DNA of 64,000 nt from Variovorax sp. DXTD-1. GTDB taxonomy: Bacteria > Pseudomonadota > Gammaproteobacteria > Burkholderiales > Burkholderiaceae_C. Position numbers and translations under genes: made by a program. Where the stretch lies: positions 1-64,000 of the forward strand of contig NZ_RWKH01000015.1 in the NCBI RefSeq assembly GCF_003984625.1, given 5' to 3'. The notes below the pieces were generated by a model. The model had not been told where the DNA came from. It ran no database searches and saw only the letters and a list, made by a program, of their open reading frames with translations. Shown piece after piece: positions 9,301 to 18,620 of this stretch (position 1 is its first letter; every line of letters starts with the position of its first letter).

Positions 9301-9756
9301 TCAGGGTGTCGGTTGGGAGGCGCGGTCGAAGAACTTGCGTGCCGCGCGTTCGTCGCTGTCGCGTTGCTCGCGCCGGGCGCCGACCACGAGCTCTTGCCGA
9401 CGCATGCGTTCGGCCAGCGCGTCGAAGGAGTTGAGACGGCGCTTGTGGTGCTGCCATTCGTTGCGGCCGATGTCCAGCCGGCTGGCGGCCTGCGCGACGA
9501 TGGCCTGCTGCTGCTCGATGGCGCCGTCGAGCGTGCCGAGAAAGTTGCGGTAGTTGTGCCACTGCGCCGAGGGCAGGCCGTTCTGCATCAGCACGTGCAG
9601 CTGGTCGCTGTAGTCCTGGCGGTATTGCAGCAGCAGCTCCAGCTTCTGCGCGGCGCTGACTTGCGCGTTCTGCAGCAGGCCGAGCTGCCGCGCCGCATCG
9701 TCGGTCTTGTTGCGGGCGAGGTCGGTGAGCGTGTCGAGCGGGAGTTTTTGCGGCAT
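9301..9756 (-). CDS. fliJ: Flagellar export protein FliJ
   Basis: Soluble coiled-coil stalk of the FliH-FliI-FliJ export ATPase, linking the ATPase ring to FlhA. The 151 residues are almost entirely helical and charged, with little Gly/Pro, matching the family. The segment LELLLQYRQDYSDQLHVLMQ, the NFLGTLDGAIEQQQ repeat and a basic, Arg-rich C-terminal half are visible. Lies directly after fliI (23-bp gap) and before fliK. Confidence 0.94.
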   Translation of the reverse strand: MPQKLPLDTLTDLARNKTDDAARQLGLLQNAQVSAAQKLELLLQYRQDYSDQLHVLMQNGLPSAQWHNYRNFLGTLDGAIEQQQAIVAQAASRLDIGRNEWQHHKRRLNSFDALAERMRRQELVVGARREQRDSDERAARKFFDRASQPTP

Positions 9757-9779
9757 GGCGGCTCCGTAATGGTTGTGGC

Positions 9780-11225
9780 TCAGGCGGGCTCGAACAGGCC
9801 GCCCATGCGGGCGATCGAGGTTTGGTAGTCGCAGCGTTCTTCCATCGATTGCTGCAGGAAGGCCTCGATGCGCGGGTACAGCGCAATGGCCTGGTCGAGC
9901 TGCGGATCGTGGCCGGCCGCATACGCGCCCACGCTGATCAGGTCGCGGTTGCGCTGGTAGCGTGAGAGCGCCTGCTTGAAGCGGCGCACGGTGTCGAACT
10001 GCGAAGGCTCGATCAGCGCGGTCATCGCGCGGCTGATGGAAGCCTCGATGTCGATGGCCGGGTAGTGGCCCGCCTCGGCCAGCGTGCGCGAGAGCACCAC
10101 GTGTCCGTCCAGGATGGCACGCGCCGAGTCGGCAATCGGGTCTTGCTGGTCGTCGCCTTCAGACAGCACGGTGTAGAACGCGGTGATCGAGCCGCCCCGC
10201 CCATCGGCGTCGCGCGATCCGTTGCCGGCCCGCTCGACCAGCGCCGGCAGCTTGGCGAACACCGAGGGCGGATAGCCCTTGGTGGCCGGCGGCTCGCCGA
10301 CGGCGAGCGCAATCTCGCGCTGCGCCATGGCATAGCGCGTGAGCGAATCCATGATGAGCAGCACGTCGCGGCCCTGGTCGCGAAAGTATTCGGCCAGGCA
10401 GGTGGCATAGGCCGCGCCCTGCAGGCGCAGCAGCGGCGAGTTGTCGGCCGGTGCGGCCACCACCACGGCGCGGGCCAGGCCCTCTTCGCCGAGCGTGTTC
10501 TCGATGAAGTCCTTCACCTCGCGGCCGCGTTCGCCGATCAGGCCGACCACGATGACCTCGGCGCTGGTGTAGCGCGCCATCATGCCCAGCAACACGCTCT
10601 TGCCCACGCCGGATCCGGCGAACAGGCCCATGCGCTGCCCGCGGCCCACCGTGAGCATGGCGTTGATGGCGCGCACGCCGACGTCGAGCACCGAATCGAT
10701 CGGCGCGCGCGCAAGCGGGTTCATCGGCGGCGAGCTCAGCGGCACGCGGCGGCTCACGTCGAGCGGGCCGAGCCCGTCGAGCGGCCGGCCGGCGGCATCG
10801 ACCACGCGGCCGAGCATGCCTTCGCCCACCGGCAGCCGCTTGGTATGCGCATCGCCGGAGCTGCCGCCCGCACTGGCTTGCGCCGGGCCGGGCCGCGCGA
10901 ACACGCGGGCGCCGGGCAGCAGGCCGGCCACTTCGCTTTGCGGCATGAGAAACAGTCGGTCGCCGGCAAAGCCGACCACCTCGGCCTCCGCATGGCGCTG
11001 CGGGTAGCCGGGCGGCAATTCGATCAGGCAGTCGCTGCCGACCGGCAGCTGCAGGCCCACGGCCTCCAGCACCAGGCCGACGGCGCGCGTCAGCCGGCCC
11101 GAGGTGGCAATGGTCGAGCAAAGACCGACGTCTTGGCGGGCTTGCGCGAGCGTGTCCAGCCAGGACTTGAGGTGCGGGTTGGCGGCAGGCGTGGAAGGTG
11201 CTGCGGCTTGTGCTGTTGCGGACAT
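9780..11225 (-). CDS. fliI: Flagellum-specific ATPase FliI
   Basis: F1-beta-like ATPase that energises loading of export substrates. The 481-residue product carries the P-loop AGSGVGKS (about 203-210), the [11 protein letters not shown] segment and the [20 protein letters not shown] motif. The type III ATPase signature around [18 protein letters not shown] is also present. Length is slightly above enteric FliI (457) because of an Ala/Pro-rich N-terminus and a Gly/Ser insert near residue 118. fliH ends 5 bp upstream. Confidence 0.97.
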   Translation of the reverse strand: MSATAQAAAPSTPAANPHLKSWLDTLAQARQDVGLCSTIATSGRLTRAVGLVLEAVGLQLPVGSDCLIELPPGYPQRHAEAEVVGFAGDRLFLMPQSEVAGLLPGARVFARPGPAQASAGGSSGDAHTKRLPVGEGMLGRVVDAAGRPLDGLGPLDVSRRVPLSSPPMNPLARAPIDSVLDVGVRAINAMLTVGRGQRMGLFAGSGVGKSVLLGMMARYTSAEVIVVGLIGERGREVKDFIENTLGEEGLARAVVVAAPADNSPLLRLQGAAYATCLAEYFRDQGRDVLLIMDSLTRYAMAQREIALAVGEPPATKGYPPSVFAKLPALVERAGNGSRDADGRGGSITAFYTVLSEGDDQQDPIADSARAILDGHVVLSRTLAEAGHYPAIDIEASISRAMTALIEPSQFDTVRRFKQALSRYQRNRDLISVGAYAAGHDPQLDQAIALYPRIEAFLQQSMEERCDYQTSIARMGGLFEPA

Positions 11226-11230
11226 CGTCT

Positions 11231-11968
11231 TCAGCCTCCCGCCGCGTCACTGCCGCTCGGCGAGAACGCATCGATCACGCGCTTCCAGCGGTTTTCCAGG
11301 CTCGCGTCCACTTCGCCGCTTGCGGAGCGCACTCGGCAGCCGCCGCGGGCCAGGGTGTCGTCGGCACGTACCTGCCAGCCGGCGGCCTGCAGTTCATTGC
11401 CGAGGCTGTTCTTGACCAGCGCCAGGTCGTCCGGGTGCAGCAGCAGGCGCGGCTCGCCCTGCAGGGCGGGCTCGGCGTGCAGCAGGTCTTGCACCAGCGC
11501 AAGCACCCACTCGGGTTCGGTGCGCAGCGTGCGGTGGATCACCTGGCGTGCCACATCGAATGCGAGCGCCATCACGGCATCGGCCAGTTCGCGTTCAGCG
11601 CTGCGCAACGCGGCGGGCAGCGCAGCGGCCAGCGCGCGCAGTTGCTCCGCATGCGCGCTCGCGCCAGCCAGGCCCGCGGCCAGACCGGCGGCATGGCCTT
11701 CGGCATGGCCCTGCGCCCAGCCTTCGCGGCGGCCTTCGGCCTCGCCGGTGGCGCGCGCCTCCAGCCGCAGGCGTTCGAGCTCGGCCTCGCGGGCCAGCGC
11801 CGCGGGGTCCACGCGCGGCGCCACGGCCGCTTCGGCGGGCGCACCCGCTGCGAGCGTGCCTTCGTCGAGCGAGCTCATCTCCCAGCGCTGCCAGGCCGAA
11901 AGGCGGGGCCTCGCGGGTGGCGTGCTTTGCCGCGCGCGGGACGCAAAGGATTGGTTGGCCAAGGTCAT
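11231..11968 (-). CDS. fliH: Flagellar assembly protein FliH
   Basis: Regulator and stator-like partner of the FliI ATPase; it also binds FliN in the C-ring. The 245 residues have an Ala-rich N-terminal part, the GxxxG-like helix repeats typical of FliH ([20 protein letters not shown], about 110-130) and a conserved C-terminal FliI-binding region. Family similarity is low overall, but the repeat pattern and the position between fliG and fliI make the call safe. Confidence 0.94.
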   Translation of the reverse strand: MTLANQSFASRARQSTPPARPRLSAWQRWEMSSLDEGTLAAGAPAEAAVAPRVDPAALAREAELERLRLEARATGEAEGRREGWAQGHAEGHAAGLAAGLAGASAHAEQLRALAAALPAALRSAERELADAVMALAFDVARQVIHRTLRTEPEWVLALVQDLLHAEPALQGEPRLLLHPDDLALVKNSLGNELQAAGWQVRADDTLARGGCRVRSASGEVDASLENRWKRVIDAFSPSGSDAAGG

Positions 11969-12033
11969 CTCATCGACTCCCCGCGTTACCGCGCTTGCCG
12001 CACTTGCCGCGAAATTGGACTTGCAACATGGTT

Positions 12034-13029
12034 TCAGATGAAGTCATCGGTGCCAGGCGTGGAGATGACGATTTCGCCGGCGTCGGCCAGGCGGCGCACC
12101 ACCTGCAAGATGGCCTTCTGTTCGGTCTCGACCTGCGACACCCGCACCGGGCCGCGCAGTTCGATGTCTTCGCGCAGCGTTTCCGCGGCGCGCTGCGACA
12201 TGTTCTTGAGGAACTTCTCGCGCAGTTCGGGGGCCGAGCCCTTGAGCGCGACGATGAGCGAATCGGACTCGATGTCCTTGAGCAGGCGCTGGATGAAGCG
12301 GTCTTCCAGGTCGAGCAGGTTCTCGAACACGAACATCTCTTCGAGAATGCGCTGGGCCAGCGCATCGTCGTGCTCCCGAACGTGGGCGATTGCGCCTTCT
12401 TCCTGCGCGCTGTTCATCAGGTTGACGATTTCCGCCGCCGTGCGCACGCCGCCCAGGCGGCTGCGCTTCAGGCCTTCGCCGGAGAGCATTTCGGTCAGCA
12501 CGTCGGTCAGCTCGGCCAGTGCCGCGGGCTGCACGCCGCCGAAGGTGGCCACCCGCAGGATCACGTCGTGGCGCAGGCGCTCCGGCAGTTTCTCGAGCAC
12601 TTCTGAGGCCTTCTTGCGGTCCAGGTGGATCAGCAGCGTGGCAAGGATTTGCGGGTGTTCGTCGCGGATGAGCTCCACCACTTCGCCGGCTTCCAGGTCG
12701 TTCAGCCGCTCGATGCCGCCGTGCGGCTGCTCGGGCTGGAGGATGTCTTCGAGCAGGTTGCTTGCGCGGTCGTCGCCGAGCGCCTTGCGCAGCACCGCGC
12801 GGATGTAGCTGCCCGAACCCAGGTGCAGTGCGGACAGCTGCTCGGTCTCCATGCGGAACTCGGCCAGCACCGCCGCCAGCTCGTCCTTGGAAACCTGGCT
12901 CAGCTTGGCCATTGCCGCGCCCAGGGCCTGCACTTCGGTGGCGGGCAGGTGGGCCAGCGTGGCCGCTGCGCGGTCCTCGCCCAGGGACATCAGCAGGATC
13001 GCGCTTTTTCGTGTGCCGGCATCGCTCAT
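12034..13029 (-). CDS. fliG: Flagellar motor switch protein FliG
   Basis: Rotor protein that contacts the stator and is bolted to FliF. The start MSDAGTRKSAILLMSLGED gives 331 residues (E. coli 331). It also overlaps the fliF stop by 4 bp, which decides against an ATG four codons upstream. The EHPQ motif (DEHPQILATLLIHLD) and the C-terminal torque helix (LLDLEDRFIQRLLKDIES) with its charged residues are visible. A 65-bp gap separates it from fliH. Confidence 0.97.
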   Translation of the reverse strand: MSDAGTRKSAILLMSLGEDRAAATLAHLPATEVQALGAAMAKLSQVSKDELAAVLAEFRMETEQLSALHLGSGSYIRAVLRKALGDDRASNLLEDILQPEQPHGGIERLNDLEAGEVVELIRDEHPQILATLLIHLDRKKASEVLEKLPERLRHDVILRVATFGGVQPAALAELTDVLTEMLSGEGLKRSRLGGVRTAAEIVNLMNSAQEEGAIAHVREHDDALAQRILEEMFVFENLLDLEDRFIQRLLKDIESDSLIVALKGSAPELREKFLKNMSQRAAETLREDIELRGPVRVSQVETEQKAILQVVRRLADAGEIVISTPGTDDFI

Positions 13030-14738
13030 GTGTTCATCCAATGCTTGATCAACGTGGCCACCAGGCGCGGGTCCTGGTCGGCGGTTTCGTGTGCGTAGGC
13101 AAGGTCGGCCTTCTGGCGTTCGATCTCGCGTGCCTTTGCGCCGACACGCGATGCGTTCGCTTCGTCGTCGCCGCCTGCCTCTGTGGTGGCGGCGGAGCCG
13201 GTTGGCGCGGCGGCGGCCGGGAGCGCGGGCGGCGCGAGGTGCTTGCGCAGCAGCGGCCGCAGCACCGCGAACCAGGCGAACAGGGCCAGGAAGGCGAGCA
13301 GCACGTACTGTCCGATCGTCTTGGCAAGCCCCAGGTTGGCCGGGTCGCGCCAGAAGGGCAGCTCGGGTCCGGCCTGGCCGTCTTCGCCGTCGCGGGTGAA
13401 GGCGCTGTTGACCACGTTGAGCGAGTCGCCGCGCTCCTGGCTGAAGCCCATCGCTTCCTTGGCCAGGTTGCGGATCTGCTCGATCTCGGCCGGCGTGAGC
13501 GCGCGCTGCACGAGCTTGCCGCTCGCGTCCGGCGCGCTGCGGTGGTTGACCACCACCGCCACCGACAGCCGCTTGACGCCGCCCGCGCCCTGCTGCACGT
13601 GGCGGATCGAGCGGTCGAGCTCGTAATTGGTCGTCACATCCTTGCGCGCGCTGCCCGGCGCCGAGGCGGCAGTGGTTGCAGTGCTCGTTGCGGCCGTTGC
13701 ACCAGGCGCACCCGCTGCACCTGGTGCGGCATTGGGCGCCGGCGGCGCGGTGATGGGCGCGTTCGGCGTTTGCGGCGGCTGGTTCGACAGCGCACCCGGA
13801 ACGCCGCCCGGCGGCGTGGCGCCTTGCTGCGTCGATTCGCTCGACTGCTGGCTGCGGATTGCCGCGTTGCGGGGGTCCTGGTTCGGCTTGTAGCTTTCTT
13901 CGGTGCGCTCGACCACGGAGAAGTCGATGTCTGCGGCGACCTGCGCGCGCACGTTGGTGGCGCCCAGAATCGGCTGCAGGATGGCTTCGATGCGGCGGAT
14001 GTAGCCCTGCTCGATTTCCTGCGCATACTTGAGTTGGCTCACGTCCAGCCCGCGCGCGCCGGCGTTGGCGGCCGAGAGCAGGTTGCCGTGCTGGTCGACC
14101 ACGGTCACGCTTTTGGCATTCAGTTCGGGCACGCTGCTCGACACCATGTGCACGATGGCGCTGACCTGGCCTTCGTCGATGCTGCGGCCGCGGTGCAGCG
14201 TGAGCACCACCGAGGCCGAAGGCTTCTTCTGGTCGCGCACGAAGAGCGAGGGCTTGGGCAGCGCCAGGTGGATGCGCGCCGATTCGACCGAACCGATCGA
14301 CTCGATGGAGCGCGCAAGCTCGCCCTCCAGGCCGCGCTGGTAGTTGACCTGCTCGGCGAAGTGGCTGGTGCCGAACTTCTGGTTGTCCAGCAGTTCGAAG
14401 CCGACGCCGCCGCCCTTGGGCAGGCCCTGGGAGGCGAGCTTCAGGCGCACTTCGGGCACCTTGTCGCTGGCGATCAGGATTGCGCCGCCGCCTTCGGCGA
14501 ACTTGTACGGCACGTTCATCTGCTGCAGCGACGCAATGATGGCGCCGCCGTCGCGGTCGGACACATTGGTATAGAGCACGCCGTAGTCCGGACCGCGGCT
14601 CCAGAGCAGGAACGCGGCGGCAGCGGCGACGATCGCGGCGGCGCCGACGATCAGGGGCAGTTTCGGTTGTGCGCGCAGGCGGTCCGCAATTGCGGAACCG
14701 GGCGACGGCATGGCGCCCGCGGGCGCCGCCGAACTCAT
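13026..14738 (-). CDS. fliF: Flagellar MS-ring protein FliF
   Basis: Forms the membrane/supramembrane ring on which the motor is built. The 570 residues show a first transmembrane helix (about 30-46), the ring-building domains (SDRDGGAIIASLQQMNVPYK, GLPKGGGVGFELLD, VEGARIHLALP-type sequence), a low-complexity periplasmic loop rich in Pro/Ala/Thr, and a second membrane helix near 495-512. A C-terminal FliG-binding tail ends QDPRLVATLIKHWMN. First gene of the leftward fli operon, divergent from fliE. Confidence 0.97.
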   Translation of the reverse strand: MSSAAPAGAMPSPGSAIADRLRAQPKLPLIVGAAAIVAAAAAFLLWSRGPDYGVLYTNVSDRDGGAIIASLQQMNVPYKFAEGGGAILIASDKVPEVRLKLASQGLPKGGGVGFELLDNQKFGTSHFAEQVNYQRGLEGELARSIESIGSVESARIHLALPKPSLFVRDQKKPSASVVLTLHRGRSIDEGQVSAIVHMVSSSVPELNAKSVTVVDQHGNLLSAANAGARGLDVSQLKYAQEIEQGYIRRIEAILQPILGATNVRAQVAADIDFSVVERTEESYKPNQDPRNAAIRSQQSSESTQQGATPPGGVPGALSNQPPQTPNAPITAPPAPNAAPGAAGAPGATAATSTATTAASAPGSARKDVTTNYELDRSIRHVQQGAGGVKRLSVAVVVNHRSAPDASGKLVQRALTPAEIEQIRNLAKEAMGFSQERGDSLNVVNSAFTRDGEDGQAGPELPFWRDPANLGLAKTIGQYVLLAFLALFAWFAVLRPLLRKHLAPPALPAAAAPTGSAATTEAGGDDEANASRVGAKAREIERQKADLAYAHETADQDPRLVATLIKHWMNT

Positions 14739-15086
14739 TGGAAAACCTCCGCCCTGCGGGCTGCGGTATTCGCCTTGGGAGCGGCCCGGCGGCTCATGCG
14801 AGTACCCCGGTCACGGCCAGGAGCGCCGGGCGGCGCGGGGTCATGGTGAGGGGCTGGAGGCTTCGATGTTCTGGAGTCATGCCGGTGGGCTGTGGTGTCG
14901 TCAGCGGGCTTGGGGATCGGCGTTGATTCTCAGCAGGCGCGCCATATTCGATTGGTCGAACAACTGGGGGTTTTGCCGTCAGTTGGGGGCATGTCCCAAG
15001 GGCTTCCCCTGATACGCTGAAAACACGCGGAGGCGCCCCGGTGCTTCCTTGTCCACCCCCAGATTCACACACATAGAAAGCATTCC
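14739..15086. other. Divergent fliF-fliE promoter region
   Basis: A 348-bp gene-free stretch that must hold the promoters of the leftward fliF operon and the rightward fliE gene, both expected FlhDC targets. I see no sigma-28 -10 element. A weak rightward sigma-70-like pair (TTGATT at 14923-14928 and TATTCG at 14945-14950, 16-base spacer) and one inverted repeat (14961-14985) are the only recognisable elements. Confidence 0.5.
14961..14985. promoter_or_regulatory. Inverted repeat between fliF and fliE
   Basis: CAACTG and CAGTTG arms (14961-14966 and 14980-14985) with a 13-base spacer. Each CAACTG/CAGTTG unit is followed on the plus strand by a GGGG tract. The location between two divergent early flagellar transcripts suggests an activator site, FlhDC being the obvious candidate, but I cannot match it to a known FlhDC box. 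Confidence 0.35.
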
Positions 15087-15404
15087 ATGTCGATTGCCGC
15101 CATCGAGTCCGTCTTGCAGCAGATGCGGGTCACCTCGCTCCAGACGGGCATTGCCCAGCCCGCCGCCGAAGGGGCCGAGCCGAGAGGTTTTGCCGCCGAG
15201 CTCCGCCGCTCGCTGGACAACATCAGCACCGCGCAGACCAAGGCCTACGGCCAGGCCGAAGACTTTGAAATGGGCAAGCCGGGCGTTGCACTGAACGACG
15301 TGATGGTCGACCTGCAGAAGGCCAACGTGGCTTTCCAGACCGGCCTGCAGGTGCGCAACCGCCTGGTGGCTGCTTATCAGGAAGTGATGAACCTTCCCGC
15401 CTGA
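15087..15404 (+). CDS. fliE: Flagellar hook-basal body complex protein FliE
   Basis: Adaptor between the MS ring and the rod. The 105 residues match FliE in size and in the C-terminal signature: VALNDVMVDLQKANVAFQTG followed by LQVRNRLVAAYQEVMNLP. The N-terminus (MSIAAIESVLQQMR) is also typical. Transcribed alone to the right, divergent from fliF. A short hairpin (GCGCAA/TTGCGC, 15424-15440) follows and probably ends the transcript before the fliC promoter. Confidence 0.96.
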   Translation: MSIAAIESVLQQMRVTSLQTGIAQPAAEGAEPRGFAAELRRSLDNISTAQTKAYGQAEDFEMGKPGVALNDVMVDLQKANVAFQTGLQVRNRLVAAYQEVMNLPA

Positions 15405-15447
15405 TCCGTGTGGGTTGTGGGCAGCGCAACTTTTTTGCGCCGGACTC

Positions 15448-15474
15448 TAAATGTTTGGAAACCCCTGCCGATAA
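15448..15474 (+). promoter_or_regulatory. Sigma-28 (FliA) promoter of fliC
   Basis: TAAA (15448-15451) and GCCGATAA (15467-15474) are separated by exactly 15 bases, the consensus arrangement for flagellar sigma-28. Six of eight positions of the extended -35 also match. The predicted start near 15482 leaves an untranslated leader of about 90 nt before fliC. Confidence 0.95.
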
Positions 15475-15570
15475 CTAAACCAACGATGGCTTGAGTCTCA
15501 CAGTGGGAGCGGGTCCAGCGTTGCGGCCGGACGGCCGGAGTCCACAACCTTTGTCTATCAGGAGTCGAAA

Positions 15571-16860
15571 ATGGCGCAAGTCATCAACACCAACAGTCTC
15601 TCGCTGCTCACGCAGAACAACCTCAACGCGTCGCAATCGTCGCTGAACACCGCGATCCAGCGCCTGTCTTCGGGCCTGCGCATCAACGGTGCCAAGGACG
15701 ACGCAGCGGGCCAGGCCATTGCCAACCGCTTCACCGCCAACATCAAGGGCCTGTCGCAAGCCCAGCGCAACGCCAACGACGGCATCTCGCTGGCGCAAAC
15801 GACCGAAGGCGCACTGAAGGAAGTGAACAACAACCTGCAGCGCGTTCGTGAGCTCGCAGTGCAAGCCGCCAACGGCAGCAACTCGGCCAGCGACCTGAAG
15901 TCCATCCAGGACGAAATCACCCAGCGCATGAGCGAAATCGACCGTGTCTCGGCACAGACCGATTTCAACGGCGTGAAGGTCCTGTCGGCCGGCGCCAAGC
16001 CGCTGACCGTGCAAGTCGGTGCCAACGACGGCGAAACGATCAAGATCGACCTCAAGCAGATCGACTCGACGACGCTCGGCCTGGCTGGCTTCTCTGTCAG
16101 CAGCAACGCCCTGCCGGTCAGCGCTCCGATCACGCAGACCAACCTCGGCGGCACGCCGACGGACGTCGACCTCTCGTCGGCTGCCACCTCGCTGGGCGTG
16201 GATGCTTCTTCGCTGAGCCTGCACAACGTGAAGGACGCCACCGGCGCCGCAACCGCCAACTTCGTGGTCAAGTCGGGTGACGACTTCTACGCTGCTTCGG
16301 TCGACGACACGACCGGCGACGTGGTCCTGAACGTGGCCGACGTCGAGTTCACCGACACCGACAACGGCGTGACGACCGCTGTTGCACTGGCCGACCAGCT
16401 GGTGAAGGTGGGTGTGAGCGCCGCTGGCACCACCACCGCCTACGTTGCCGTGCAAGGCAAGAACTTCGCCGTCGGCGCAGGCGCCCTGGCCAACGGCGGC
16501 GCAACGCCCACCGACTTCGACAACACCGCCACGGACATCGTCCTGAGCGGTGCCGGCAAGACGGCCGAGTTCGCCGGTGCGGCTTCGATCGACCCGATGA
16601 AGAAGCTGGACGCAGCTCTGAAGATGGTCGACGACCTGCGCAGCTCGCTGGGTGCGGTGCAGAACCGTTTCGACTCCACGATCGCCAACCTCGGAACCAC
16701 GGTGACCAACCTGTCTTCTTCGCGTTCGCGCATCGAAGACGCCGACTACGCAGTCGAAGTGTCGAACATGACCCGCGCTCAGATCCTGCAGCAAGCTGGT
16801 ACCTCGGTGCTGGCCCAGGCGAACCAGACCACGCAAGGCGTGCTGTCGCTCCTGCGCTGA
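15571..16860 (+). CDS. fliC: Flagellin (FliC)
   Basis: Filament subunit. The 429 residues have conserved D0/D1 ends: [19 protein letters not shown] and [20 protein letters not shown] at the N-terminus; [20 protein letters not shown] and the terminal [14 protein letters not shown] at the C-terminus. The variable surface domain (about 180-340) is small and Asp/Thr/Ala-rich. Strong ribosome binding site (CAGGAGTCGA) before the ATG. Only one flagellin gene is in the window. A sigma-28 promoter precedes it and a strong hairpin follows, so the main transcript is monocistronic. Confidence 0.98.
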   Translation: MAQVINTNSLSLLTQNNLNASQSSLNTAIQRLSSGLRINGAKDDAAGQAIANRFTANIKGLSQAQRNANDGISLAQTTEGALKEVNNNLQRVRELAVQAANGSNSASDLKSIQDEITQRMSEIDRVSAQTDFNGVKVLSAGAKPLTVQVGANDGETIKIDLKQIDSTTLGLAGFSVSSNALPVSAPITQTNLGGTPTDVDLSSAATSLGVDASSLSLHNVKDATGAATANFVVKSGDDFYAASVDDTTGDVVLNVADVEFTDTDNGVTTAVALADQLVKVGVSAAGTTTAYVAVQGKNFAVGAGALANGGATPTDFDNTATDIVLSGAGKTAEFAGAASIDPMKKLDAALKMVDDLRSSLGAVQNRFDSTIANLGTTVTNLSSSRSRIEDADYAVEVSNMTRAQILQQAGTSVLAQANQTTQGVLSLLR

Positions 16861-16874
16861 TCCAGTAAGGCATT

Positions 16875-16912
16875 GCGCAGGCGCCCGGGTGAAAACCCGG
16901 CTCCGCCTGCGC
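16875..16912 (+). terminator. Hairpin terminator after fliC
   Basis: Long stem 15 bp after the fliC stop: outer arms GCGCAGGCG / CGCCTGCGC (16875-16883 and 16904-16912) enclose inner arms CCGGGT / ACCCGG with a GAAA tetraloop. No strong T-run follows. It probably stabilises the fliC message and limits readthrough into the flaG-like ORF. Confidence 0.8.
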
Positions 16913-16980
16913 TGTTCCCTGCGGCTTGGCCCCGGCCAGGCTGCAGACGACAGCGAAAGCATCAAGAAGGTGGTAATCAT

Positions 16981-17098
16981 GTCGGTGGTCGACTACACGA
17001 GCGGCGAAGTCATCCGCCAGATTCCTTCGGAGGAAGTGGTGCGCATCGCCAAGGTGCTGGGCAAGGCGCCCGGCCTGCTGGTGAGCCAGGAAGCCTGA
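16981..17098 (+). CDS. Truncated FlaG-like peptide
   Basis: A short ORF giving 38 residues from the ATG at 16981. Its sequence (SVVDYTSGEVIRQIPSEEVV...LLV) is the conserved C-terminal end of FlaG family proteins, which are usually about 110-140 residues. The frame is open further upstream to a GTG at 16889, but that codon lies inside the fliC terminator stem and the added residues look unlike FlaG. The location between fliC and fliD is where flaG normally sits. So this is either a minimal FlaG or the remnant of a decayed flaG. Function is not proven for FlaG in general (filament length has been suggested). Confidence 0.65.
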
Positions 17099-17153
17099 CG
17101 GGTTCCCTTCTTTTTTCTTCTTCTCTTATTCGTAGTTTTCAGGACATCTCAAC

Positions 17154-18602
17154 ATGGCATCGATCAGCAGCCTTGGCGTCGGCTCCAAGCTCGACCTGAG
17201 CACCTTGCTTACGCAGCTCGAGACGGCGGAGAGCCAGCCGCTCGTGCTGTTGCAGCAACGGCAGGTGAGCTACACGAGCAAGCTCTCGGCCTACGGCACG
17301 CTGCAGAATTCGCTCAGCACGCTGCAGGCGGCGGCCAAGAAGCTGTCCGACCCCGCGCTGTTCCAGGGCGCGAAGGTCACGTCGAGCGTGCCCGAGGTGC
17401 TGACGGCATCGGCCGGCAGCAAGGCCACGGCCGGCACCTACACGGTTGACGTAACCAAGCTTGCGCAGTCGCAATCCCTGGTGGCGGCCGGTCGGGCGGA
17501 TGCCAAGGCTGCCATCGGCACCGGCACCATCACCATCGACTTCGGCACCGTGGGCGGCGGCACGCTCGATGCGGCAACCGGAACCTACACGGGTGCGAGC
17601 TTCACGAAGGACGCGAGCCGCACCGCCGTGCCGATCACCATCAACGGCACCAACAACACGCTCGAAGGTATTCGCGACGCGATCAACGCGGCCAAGGCCG
17701 GCGTTTCGGCCAGCATCGTGAACGACGGCAGCGGCACGCCGCACCGGCTGGTGCTGACGTCTTCGCAAACGGGCGAAGCATCGAGCATGCGCATCTCGGT
17801 GGCCGGCGATGCGTCGCTGCAGGGCCTGTTGAACAACGATCCCGCGGGTTCGCAGAACCTGCGGCAGACGGTGGCCGCGCAGAACGCGCAGCTCACGGTG
17901 AACGGCATTGCCGTGACCAGCGCAAGCAACACGGTGAAGGAAGCCATCCAGGGAACCACGTTGAACCTGCTGAAGACGGGGTCCAGCAACCTTGCGACGC
18001 AGCCCGACACGGCCGCGGTGGAGGCGGCGATCAATGATTTCGTCAAGGCCTACAACAGCCTGCAGGCCACGGCCAACACCTTGACCACGTACGACAAGGA
18101 CTCGAAGACCGGCGCCGCGCTGGTCGGGGACTCGACGCTGCGCAACCTGCAGACCCGCATTCGCCAGGCGCTCACCACGCCGCAGGCCGGCGGGCCGACC
18201 GACCTGAAGGTGCTGTCGGAAATCGGCGTCACCTTCCAGAAGGACGGCACCATGGCCGTCGATTCGGCCAAGCTCAAGACGGCGGTCAGCACCAATCTTT
18301 CGGGTGTTGCGGGGCTCTTTTCCAGCGCAACCGGCAGCACCGCCGGTTACGGCAAGCAGATCAGCGCGGTGGTGGACAACCTCACCTCCACCGGCGGCGC
18401 GCTCAAGGTGGCTTCGGACGGCATGACGGCCTCCCTCAAGCAACTCGACCAGCAGTTCACCGACATGAAGATGCGCGTGGATGCCAAGGTGGAGCGCTAC
18501 CGCGCGCAGTTCACGCAGCTCGACCTGCTGATGAGCCAGATGAGCAGCACCAGCACTTATCTGACGCAGCAGTTTGCGAGCATGCAAAGCAGCAGCAAGT
18601 AA
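17154..18602 (+). CDS. fliD: Flagellar filament capping protein FliD
   Basis: Cap that folds flagellin monomers at the filament tip. The 482 residues start with MASISSLGVGSKLDLSTLLTQL and carry the FliD N-terminal coil (LETAESQPLVLLQQRQVSYTSKLSAYG) and a variable middle. The C-terminal FliD_C domain contains NDFVKAYNSLQATANTLTTYD and ends with QFTQLDLLMSQMSSTSTYLTQQF. A pyrimidine-rich tract (17104-17132) precedes the gene, and no sigma-28 promoter is visible in the short upstream gap. Confidence 0.96.
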   Translation: MASISSLGVGSKLDLSTLLTQLETAESQPLVLLQQRQVSYTSKLSAYGTLQNSLSTLQAAAKKLSDPALFQGAKVTSSVPEVLTASAGSKATAGTYTVDVTKLAQSQSLVAAGRADAKAAIGTGTITIDFGTVGGGTLDAATGTYTGASFTKDASRTAVPITINGTNNTLEGIRDAINAAKAGVSASIVNDGSGTPHRLVLTSSQTGEASSMRISVAGDASLQGLLNNDPAGSQNLRQTVAAQNAQLTVNGIAVTSASNTVKEAIQGTTLNLLKTGSSNLATQPDTAAVEAAINDFVKAYNSLQATANTLTTYDKDSKTGAALVGDSTLRNLQTRIRQALTTPQAGGPTDLKVLSEIGVTFQKDGTMAVDSAKLKTAVSTNLSGVAGLFSSATGSTAGYGKQISAVVDNLTSTGGALKVASDGMTASLKQLDQQFTDMKMRVDAKVERYRAQFTQLDLLMSQMSSTSTYLTQQFASMQSSSK

Positions 18603-18620
18603 TTACAGCGGAGCAACCCG

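Noticed and set aside
16889..16980. Longer flaG-like ORF from a GTG at 16889
   Set aside because: The start lies inside the fliC terminator stem and the extra residues show no FlaG similarity.
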